Origin: an uncultured Bacilli bacterium
Lineage (GTDB): Bacteria > Bacillota_I > Bacilli_A > RF39 > UBA660
Reading direction: 5' to 3'
NCBI GenBank assembly: GCA_947627995.1
Contig: CANQYE010000010.1
Location: 1-35,821, forward strand
DNA length: 35,821 nt
Part shown: positions 28,739 to 35,821 of the stretch, piece by piece
How positions within the stretch are numbered: the stretch's first letter is position 1
Layout: each line of letters begins with the position of its first letter
The notes under the pieces: model-generated
The model's database searches: none
What the model was told of the DNA's origin: nothing
The model's input: only the letters and a program-made list of their open reading frames with translations
Translations under genes and position numbers: made by a program

Positions 28739-29191
28739 ATGACAAAAGTTTTATATCCAGGAAGTTTTGATCCGATGACTAAAGGACATATGAATATTGT
28801 TGAACAAGCTAGTGATTTATTTGATGAAGTAATAATAGCAATTATGCAAAATCCTTTAAAAAAATCCAGATTGTTCACTTTAGAAGAAAGAATGGAAATA
28901 ATTAAAGAATTATATCAAGGCATGAATAATGTAAGAGTTATTTCTGCTAGTGGTGCTGCGGTTGATGTTGCTTTACTTCATGAATGCAAGGCAATTATTA
29001 GAGGATTTAGAAGTTTAAGTGATTATGACTACGAAGTACAATTGCAACAAATGAATAAAGAAATATCAAATAATAAAATAAATACAATTTGCTTATTTGC
29101 AGATAAAGAATACCAATTTGTATCATCAAGTATGGTTAAAGAGGTTCTCAATCTTGATAAAAATATTTCAAAATATGTGGATCAATTGTAG
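28739..29191 (+). CDS. coaD: Pantetheine-phosphate adenylyltransferase
   Basis: VLYPGSFDPMTKGHMNIVEQA, ISASGAAVDVA, IIRGFRSLSDYDYEVQLQQMN. Confidence 0.96.
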   Translation: MTKVLYPGSFDPMTKGHMNIVEQASDLFDEVIIAIMQNPLKKSRLFTLEERMEIIKELYQGMNNVRVISASGAAVDVALLHECKAIIRGFRSLSDYDYEVQLQQMNKEISNNKINTICLFADKEYQFVSSSMVKEVLNLDKNISKYVDQL

Positions 29192-29228
29192 AAGAAAAAA
29201 TGATAGTAAAGCAAAGGAGTTTGATAAA

Positions 29229-29993
29229 ATGAGTAAAATAATGATTACACCACTTGGAACAATATCCCCTTATACAAAAGGAAATATGAATTGCCCTGGA
29301 TTTTTAGTTGAATATAATAACAAAAAAATATTATTAGATTGTGGCAATGGTATAACAAGATTATTAAATTTTCCAAAAGATTTGGGAAATTTAAGTGTAA
29401 TTATAACACATTATCATAAAGATCATTTTGGAGATTTAGGTGCTTTACAATATGCTTCTTTTGTTTACCATAATTTGCAATTACTTGATAACAAATTAAA
29501 AATTTATTTGCCTAAAAATGATATTTTATTTAATAAAGAATCCATCATATCTAATAATGAAAGCTATTCAGATTATTATGATATAAATAATTCATATTCA
29601 TTTTTTATAGATGACTTAAAAATTAGTTTTGAAGATAATAAATCACATACTATTGAATCATATATGGTTAAATTACAAAATAAAGATTTTAAGATTGTTT
29701 ATACTTCTGATATAGGTACCACTAATTTAAATAAATTAGCAGATTTTTGCAAAAATGCTGATTTAATAATTTGTGAGAGTTCTTTCCTAAAAGCACATAA
29801 TTCTAATAGTAAAACGCACATGACAGCTTATGATGCAAGTATTTTGACAAATAAATCTAACGCACAAAAGTTATTATTAACTCATTTCTGGCCTGAAGAA
29901 GATAAAAGATTATATTTAGAGGAAGCAAAACAAAGCTTTAAAAATGTTGAAGTTGCTGAAGAAGGTAAAAAACTAATATTAGAAAAAAATTAA
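29229..29993 (+). CDS. Metallo-beta-lactamase-fold hydrolase
   Basis: VIITHYHKDHFGDLGAL, VYTSDIG, LLTHFWPEED. AAAGGAG favours ATG at 29229 over the ORF-track start at 29097. Confidence 0.85.
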   Translation: MSKIMITPLGTISPYTKGNMNCPGFLVEYNNKKILLDCGNGITRLLNFPKDLGNLSVIITHYHKDHFGDLGALQYASFVYHNLQLLDNKLKIYLPKNDILFNKESIISNNESYSDYYDINNSYSFFIDDLKISFEDNKSHTIESYMVKLQNKDFKIVYTSDIGTTNLNKLADFCKNADLIICESSFLKAHNSNSKTHMTAYDASILTNKSNAQKLLLTHFWPEEDKRLYLEEAKQSFKNVEVAEEGKKLILEKN

Positions 29994-30020
29994 AAATCAG
30001 TATAAAACTGATTTTAATTT
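29992..30020 (+). terminator. Intrinsic terminator
   Basis: AAAATCAGT-ATAAA-ACTGATTTTAATTTT. Confidence 0.75.
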
Positions 30021-30188
30021 TACAAAAATGTTCCCATTGGAAAATTCTTGATTTTACTGGTTTTTTTAGCATTTTTAGGAACAAATTGAATTTTTGCGCA
30101 CATTTTGAGAACATTTTTATAGTTTTGGGAAATTTTTTATTTTTTCAAAGCCCTATGCCTCGCGAACCCCTTATAAAGCCTGCTATCT

Positions 30189-31142
30189 CTATATTACAAA
30201 TACCAAAATATAATAAACTGCAAATACTAGCAACATCAATATTCCTTGCCATCTTGTAATAGTCTTTTTTGTTTCTGCAAACAACCATAGCATAAAAGAT
30301 GACAATATTAATAACACTAAATCCAGCATTTGAAAACTTGTTGGAGAAATAGTTCCAAATATTACAACAGGAATACCTAATACAACACATATATTAAAAA
30401 TATTACTTCCAATTATATTTCCGATTAATAAATCTTGTTCACCTTTTTTTGCTGATACAATAGTTGTAACCAATTCAGGCAACGATGTTCCAAATGCAAT
30501 TACTGTTAATGCAATTACTCTTTCACTTAATCCAATCGCTTTTGCAATATCAGATGCATTATCAACAACTAAATTACTACCAAATATTATTCCACCTAAT
30601 CCGATTAAAACAAATAACAAAGATTTCCATAACTTAAACTTAGGTTTTTCATATTCATTTAATTCTTTCTTCTGTTTAGTTAATGATATTAAGTAATATA
30701 GGAATATACAGAAAAATAGCAATATGATAAGTCCATCGCCTCTTGTTATTGAATTTGTAACACCTTCGGCTAATTGGACATCAAGAAATAATACGACTAA
30801 TGCAGTTGAAAAAAGCAAACATAATGGTAATTCTTTCTTGACAGTATTATCTTTTACTTTAACAGGTCTTATAACTGCTGCAACACCTAATATTAAAAGA
30901 GAATTAAGGATACAACTACCAACCACATTACCAAATACCATATCTGTACTACCCGATGCTAATGCACTCATAGAAACTGCAAACTCTGGTGCCGAAGTAC
31001 CAAATGCAATAATTGTAAGTCCGATTAACATCTTTGAAACTTTAAAATTTTGTGCTGTTGATGATGCTCCATCAACAAAAATGTCAGCTCCTTTTATTAA
31101 TAAAGCAAAACCAACTATTAACAATACTAAATTCAATATCAT
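30189..31142 (-). CDS. Calcium/sodium antiporter (CaxA/YrbG family)
   Basis: Two copies of the NCX-type repeat: IIAFGTSAPEFAVSMSA...GNVVGSCILN and VIAFGTSLPELVTTIVSA...GNIIGSNIFN. Confidence 0.93.
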   Translation of the reverse strand: MILNLVLLIVGFALLIKGADIFVDGASSTAQNFKVSKMLIGLTIIAFGTSAPEFAVSMSALASGSTDMVFGNVVGSCILNSLLILGVAAVIRPVKVKDNTVKKELPLCLLFSTALVVLFLDVQLAEGVTNSITRGDGLIILLFFCIFLYYLISLTKQKKELNEYEKPKFKLWKSLLFVLIGLGGIIFGSNLVVDNASDIAKAIGLSERVIALTVIAFGTSLPELVTTIVSAKKGEQDLLIGNIIGSNIFNICVVLGIPVVIFGTISPTSFQMLDLVLLILSSFMLWLFAETKKTITRWQGILMLLVFAVYYILVFVI

Positions 31143-31147
31143 AATAA

Positions 31148-31804
31148 TTATTCAGCAATCCATAAACAATATAAAGTTTCAGATAATTCTATATCTTCTG
31201 GAGTAAATGTATTCATTATAGTTGTAGAGGCACCTGCTCTCTCAGCTTTTGCATACATCATATCTCCTTCAAAAGTTGTTTGAGAAACATAAGATGTTGT
31301 AAATGGTTTAAAGTCGATTTTTGCACATTGTTTTAAAGTTTTTCCAGAAGCTTCGGCTATTGCTTGAGCTTGAAGTTCAGCATCTTTATATGCTTTTGCA
31401 AGAATTTGTCTTCTACATTCTTTTTCATCTTCTACTCCAAAAGCGACATGACATTGTGGAGCATTTTCCATTTTAGATAATTGCTCCATAATACTTGCTA
31501 ATTTTGTTTTATCATAATCAAATTTAATACTTGCTAATTGACTAAATGAAAAGCCATTAAAAGAATACTCTCTTGTCGTATTATCATATTTTTGTTCTTC
31601 TCTTACAACAAAACTTCTTGTTTTCATATCTTCTTTGCTAAAACCATTTGGTAAAAGAATGTTATTAACAAAATTTTGAACACTCATTAAACCAGAATTC
31701 AAAACTTCTTCATAACTATTTCCTTTCTTATAAAAATTAATACTTATTATAATTTCATTTGGAGTAAAATACTCAGTTCCCTTTCCTTGCACAACAATTT
31801 CCAT
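31148..31804 (-). CDS. SIMPL (DUF541) domain protein
   Basis: VQGKGTEYFTPNEIIISINFYKKG..., typical SIMPL layout. Confidence 0.8.
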   Translation of the reverse strand: MEIVVQGKGTEYFTPNEIIISINFYKKGNSYEEVLNSGLMSVQNFVNNILLPNGFSKEDMKTRSFVVREEQKYDNTTREYSFNGFSFSQLASIKFDYDKTKLASIMEQLSKMENAPQCHVAFGVEDEKECRRQILAKAYKDAELQAQAIAEASGKTLKQCAKIDFKPFTTSYVSQTTFEGDMMYAKAERAGASTTIMNTFTPEDIELSETLYCLWIAE

Positions 31805-31836
31805 TTTTTCATTCCTCTCTTTCTTTTATTTGGATA

Positions 31837-31986
31837 TTATTTATTATTCTCTATGCTTGACAATAAAGTAATTAATTCTTGTTGAATATTATAAATGTCC
31901 TCTGAGCTACATTTATATACGTTTCAAGGCTTGTATGCTTGATATGTAATTGACTCATCAAATCCTCTTCTATCTAAACTTATCAT
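31837..31986 (-). pseudogene. Small ORF interrupted by a single in-frame TGA
   Basis: GGGAGG + ATG; MISLDRRGFDESITYQAYKP(TGA)NVYKCSSEDIYNIQQELITLLSSIENNK*. Confidence 0.55.
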
Positions 31987-32017
31987 ATACCCTCCCTAAT
32001 AGATTATCATTTTTAGT

Positions 32018-32225
32018 TTATATATCATATCCACTAACTTTCACAATAGAACCTTTTTTATGTTTTAAAACAATTCATCATATTTAACAACTTCTTTATA
32101 ATTATTTCTAAAGGCAACTTCACGATCCTTAGATAATATACATTATACCTATTATCTTTTTCCAAATAGATGTTAAATCATTTTCCGTTATAAGCTTTCT
32201 TATTCTTTTCTAAAAGATTCCTTTT
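32018..32225 (-). pseudogene. Decayed hypothetical gene
   Basis: Fragments in shifting frames: KLITENDLTSIWKKIIG / SKDREVAFRNNYKEVVKYDELF / KHKKGSIVKVSGYDI*. Confidence 0.5.
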
Positions 32226-32253
32226 GTCCTAATTCTGCTAATTTTTCATCGAT

Positions 32254-32604
32254 TTACCTTATATTTTCATCAGCTTTTCTCATAACCTCTTCACTATGTT
32301 TTTTTTGCTCTTCATATTGTTTTTTACTAGCATCTATTTTGTCATTCATTTCCTTAAAAGTTTCATCATCTTCTAAAGTTACATTCTTCTCTTTAAATTC
32401 ATCAAAACTAGGAAAATCAAACTTTGACCAAAATTCATCAGTTGATTCATTTAAATTATTCTTTTTTATAATCTTTTCAGCTTCTTTTACTTTTATTTTC
32501 ATTTCCTTATAGTCATGTTTTATCAATTGTTTTTCTTTTATTGAGTTTGCTTCTTTTTTCTTTTGCTTATATTCATCTTTTAGATTATTTAATATTTCAC
32601 CCAT
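32254..32604 (-). CDS. Charged coiled-coil hypothetical protein, probably truncated
   Basis: 116-aa ORF. Same-frame similarity in style continues past the TAA: ...KADENIR(TAA)IDEKLAELGQKESFRKE*. Confidence 0.6.
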   Translation of the reverse strand: MGEILNNLKDEYKQKKKEANSIKEKQLIKHDYKEMKIKVKEAEKIIKKNNLNESTDEFWSKFDFPSFDEFKEKNVTLEDDETFKEMNDKIDASKKQYEEQKKHSEEVMRKADENIR

Positions 32605-32620
32605 AATTGTTACTCCAATC

Positions 32621-33547
32621 TTAAATAATAGATAAAACTAATAATATAATTAAGCTAATTCCAAGTCTTACTAGCAATACCTTTTTAGATACAGAATAAA
32701 TGTTTTCTAATGATTTTCTTTTTTCTAAATTATTATAATTTTTTCCAATCATAACCTCATTAAACATTTTATAATTATCTTCATAATGATCTCTATATGT
32801 ACTTGTATTTGTAATATCTTTCAAATTATCTTCAATATTATTATATAAATTATTTACAATAGAACCCATAATTGTAGTACCAAATGCAAATGCTATTACC
32901 CAACCACCTAGTGTTAGGATAATTGGATTTTCGAAAAACATATTAATTGTATCGCTCTCTCCATTTTTCATAAATAGCATTATTATAAATACTAGTAATG
33001 TTAAAATAGAACCAGCTGCTAAACCAATAATATTTTTTATAAAGAATCTATGCTTAATCAATGAATTAAATCTATCTTCTCCTGAATTAAGTATACCATT
33101 TATATATGAACTCATATTATATAATTCATTATTCATGTTCTCGTTTTGTGTTGTAAAATATATACTTCCTGATGTATATAATAGAGAAATAGAAATACAG
33201 TGTTTAGTTGTTTGTCCATCCTCATTATCTTCAAAAGCTATATATAATCTTTCTTCTATTTTATAGATAAATTGAGGTTCATTTAAGGCATCTAGAAACA
33301 CATATTCATCTTGTGTATCAATCTTTCTACCATCAGTGTATTCAATCTTATATTCTAAACTTGGTTTTATATAAACATAATATTTATAGTGACCACTATA
33401 AAAACTTGCATTGTTATTTTTTTCATAATCTTGAGCAATCAAATCTTTATAATAATTTAGTGTCTTTTTTAAATACTCTGACACCTCTTTTATTTGATCA
33501 ATAGTAATTATTTTATTTTGTACCAAAAACGAATTTACATTGTTCAT
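32621..33547 (-). CDS. Hypothetical membrane protein
   Basis: 308-aa ORF, three predicted TM segments; ribosome-binding site present. Confidence 0.65.
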   Translation of the reverse strand: MNNVNSFLVQNKIITIDQIKEVSEYLKKTLNYYKDLIAQDYEKNNNASFYSGHYKYYVYIKPSLEYKIEYTDGRKIDTQDEYVFLDALNEPQFIYKIEERLYIAFEDNEDGQTTKHCISISLLYTSGSIYFTTQNENMNNELYNMSSYINGILNSGEDRFNSLIKHRFFIKNIIGLAAGSILTLLVFIIMLFMKNGESDTINMFFENPIILTLGGWVIAFAFGTTIMGSIVNNLYNNIEDNLKDITNTSTYRDHYEDNYKMFNEVMIGKNYNNLEKRKSLENIYSVSKKVLLVRLGISLIILLVLSII

Positions 33548-33558
33548 AACTTATCCTC

Positions 33559-34743
33559 CTAATACATTATATTTTCTGAATAACATTTATCCAATATTGT
33601 ATTGTTTATTAATTTAATATTAGCCATCTTTGCATATTCAAGAACAATTTTTTTGTTTACACCCATTGAAATACCATATATCAAATATTTATCCCATACT
33701 TTTACTTCCATTAAATCTCTTTGACTAATGTAACTAAAATCATTTAGGAATTTTTTTAGTGCTATCCATTTTTCTATCTCATCATTATACAAATACACAT
33801 GTTTCGGAGATTTAAGATATAATCTATGGGAATAATAAATAATACCAATACATAAACCAATTAAATTGCCAAGACAAATTGATAATAAAGAACATATAAT
33901 CATGATATAATCTAATATTGTCATTTTAATTTTTTTATCATAATCGCCTATAAGTAAACATGCGATAAAGATTAAACTTGCTAAAATATTTATAATTAAT
34001 AAAGTATTGTTTATCGAAAAATCAAAATCACTTATCAAATACATGATAGCTATTAATCCTAAGTATAAAATAGAAACTGCAAAAGTTATTCCAAATAATA
34101 AACTTTCAATTCCATTCTCATTCTTAACTAACAATGATCTAATAACTACAAATAACATTAAGTTTACTAAATAACTTATTGCTAACGATATTAAGAAGTC
34201 ATTAACTAACATATATGTAATGGAAAAAAATAGTGAAAAACCCAAAACAACATAATTAACTAAAAAATTTACTTTATTAAATAATTTTTTATAAGATACT
34301 TTATGAGTTGCTTTTATATTAATTCTTCTGCTTATCATATTTCCTATATTTTTAAAGACTATCTCAAATTTAGAAGAATTAACAAAATCCTCAAAAACAA
34401 CCTCACTATTTTCTTTAAATATTTCATCTAATAAATAGTTTTCATAATCCTTCAATGTTAAAAATCTATCTTTTCCAGAATCTTTGAGAATACATTTTTG
34501 AGTATCATTTATCAATCTGTATTCTACAGAAATGTAATCTTTTTCCCATAAGTCTAAAATTGTAGCAACAATATCATTACCATCTACATTTCCTTTTACC
34601 ATTAATCCTACTAGAGCAGGATTTTCATTTGAAGGTATATCTCTATAATATTCAATTGATTTTTTTTGATTTGAATTAACATAAATGACATAATAAATAA
34701 ACTCTATTATTAAAATCAAACTAAATACTATAATTAAAATCAT
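33559..34743 (-). CDS. DUF2207-like membrane protein
   Basis: YYRDIPSNENPALVGLMVKGNVDGNDIVATILDLWEKDYI is typical of DUF2207 C-terminal regions; next to lemA. Confidence 0.7.
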   Translation of the reverse strand: MILIIVFSLILIIEFIYYVIYVNSNQKKSIEYYRDIPSNENPALVGLMVKGNVDGNDIVATILDLWEKDYISVEYRLINDTQKCILKDSGKDRFLTLKDYENYLLDEIFKENSEVVFEDFVNSSKFEIVFKNIGNMISRRINIKATHKVSYKKLFNKVNFLVNYVVLGFSLFFSITYMLVNDFLISLAISYLVNLMLFVVIRSLLVKNENGIESLLFGITFAVSILYLGLIAIMYLISDFDFSINNTLLIINILASLIFIACLLIGDYDKKIKMTILDYIMIICSLLSICLGNLIGLCIGIIYYSHRLYLKSPKHVYLYNDEIEKWIALKKFLNDFSYISQRDLMEVKVWDKYLIYGISMGVNKKIVLEYAKMANIKLINNTILDKCYSENIMY

Positions 34744-34796
34744 GAATATAACTCCTTTTACAAAAATAAACCTTGCAAATCTGCAAGTTTACATCC

Positions 34797-35369
34797 TTAA
34801 AATTTAACCTTTGTTACTTGCCTATCTTCATCTGAAATTTCAAAAAAATCATATTTTTTAAATCCAAATAAAACTGCAACAATATTAGTTGGAACCATTT
34901 CAACCTTATTGTTATATTTTAATATAGTATCATTGTAAAACTGTCTAGTATATGCGATTTTATCTTCTGTTTCCTTTAGATTCTTTTGTAAATCAATAAA
35001 ATTTGTATTTGCTTTTAAGTCTGGATAAGCTTCTGACAATGCAAATAATTTATTCAATGCATTTGTTAATTCCGAATCAGCTACTGTGGAATCATTAACT
35101 GAATTAGCAGTTACTGACTTATTTCGAGCATTTATAACTGCTTCTAATGTTTCTTTTTCATGAGTTGTATAACCTTTTACTGTTTCAACTAAATTTGGAA
35201 TTAAATCGCATCTTCTTTTAAGTAATACATCAATTTGTGACCATTGATCTTTTACCATATTTTTCAATCTAATTAATTGATTATATCCGATACATATTAA
35301 TATAATCAATATTACTACTATAGCTATTACTACGTATATCATTTTACCTCCTATACTACTTTTATACAA
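34797..35369 (-). CDS. lemA: LemA family protein
   Basis: YNQLIRLKNMVKDQWSQIDVLLKRRCDLIPNLVETVKGYTTHEKETLEAVINAR. Confidence 0.94.
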   Translation of the reverse strand: MYKSSIGGKMIYVVIAIVVILIILICIGYNQLIRLKNMVKDQWSQIDVLLKRRCDLIPNLVETVKGYTTHEKETLEAVINARNKSVTANSVNDSTVADSELTNALNKLFALSEAYPDLKANTNFIDLQKNLKETEDKIAYTRQFYNDTILKYNNKVEMVPTNIVAVLFGFKKYDFFEISDEDRQVTKVKF

Positions 35370-35505
35370 TTATAACATATATTTAGGCAAATATCTCTAC
35401 TTTTCAATAATATCATCAGATTTTTTTATGATTATGCATATACCTTTCTACGTTTTCTTACGCTTACCATTTTTATACTCTCCTTCTCTAAAATTGGTAA
35501 ACAAA

Positions 35506-35529
35506 AAATGTCATCGAACGATGACATTT
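35506..35529 (-). terminator. Intrinsic terminator
   Basis: Minus strand AAATGTCATC-GTTC-GATGACATTT followed by TTTG. Confidence 0.7.
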
Positions 35530-35821
35530 ATGAATTGTCCACAAAACGTGTACTAAATTTCACAATTCTTTTTGTCTTGTTGTCCACAATTTTAAATTTG
35601 CGTGGACAAAATCCTCGCAAATCCTTATATTTCCTACTACTTACCACAGCATTGTTTGTATTTTTCCCTGAGCCACAAGGAAAAATATTAAAACAACTAG
35701 GTAATTTTCCCCTTTTTAAATAGTATCTTTTATTTTAAATTAATAACTTTTTATATCAAAACTGCAATTTTTTCTCATGTAACTTATCTAAAAACGTATC
35801 TAAATTAATAAATACTAATTT

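Noticed and set aside
30145-30390. 81-aa minus ORF MCCIRYSCCNIWNYF...
   Set aside because: Overlaps the well-supported Ca/Na antiporter in another frame.
35508-35723. Plus-strand 71-aa ORF (MSSNDDIYELSTKRV...)
   Set aside because: Begins inside a terminator hairpin, has no ribosome-binding site, and the opposite strand looks more protein-like.
1-35821. CRISPR array, tRNA, rRNA, insertion sequence transposase
   Set aside because: No regularly spaced repeats, cloverleaf-like genes, rRNA segments or transposase motifs were recognised by eye.
1-35821. Alternative genetic code (TGA = Trp) suggested by low GC and the TGA-broken ORF
   Set aside because: RF2 with its autoregulatory frameshift is encoded here and several genes end in TGA overlapping the next ATG, so TGA is a stop.

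Overview
This is a 35.8-kb window from a very AT-rich, spore-forming Bacillota genome. The lineage is an inference: low-GC Bacilli with RF39/Erysipelotrichia-like protein style. Most of the window is chromosomal backbone. It carries a LysM amidase (partial), HtrA, an Abi/HEPN protein, a CwlD-like amidase, Spo0A, a glycolytic operon (TGS-nucleoside kinase, gap, pgk, tpiA), clpP, whiA, yvcK, an M23 hydrolase with ftsX and ftsE, gerQ, rpsI, rplM, and prfB with a programmed +1 frameshift that the ORF track misses. The accessory part (about 21.9-32.3 kb) holds MATE and ABC exporters, an AraC regulator, a LysR remnant, a kinase remnant next to coaD, a metallo-beta-lactamase-fold hydrolase, a Ca/Na antiporter, a SIMPL protein and decayed small ORFs. 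A LemA/DUF2207 cluster lies at the right end. The best non-annotated signals are: (1) a promoter, an intrinsic-terminator hairpin and a 28-codon leader ORF in front of the MATE gene, which looks like an attenuator; (2) two copies of a ~45-nt hairpin with an identical 11-nt loop and compensatory stem changes, flanking the AraC-ABC exporter module; (3) an L13-type leader hairpin upstream of rplM; (4) a deletion scar joining the 3' halves of a LysR gene and a CoaE-like kinase; (5) a 49-residue small ORF interrupted only by one in-frame TGA; (6) a 0A box upstream of spo0A. No CRISPR array, rRNA or tRNA was recognised. No undescribed multi-gene system could be proven from sequence alone.
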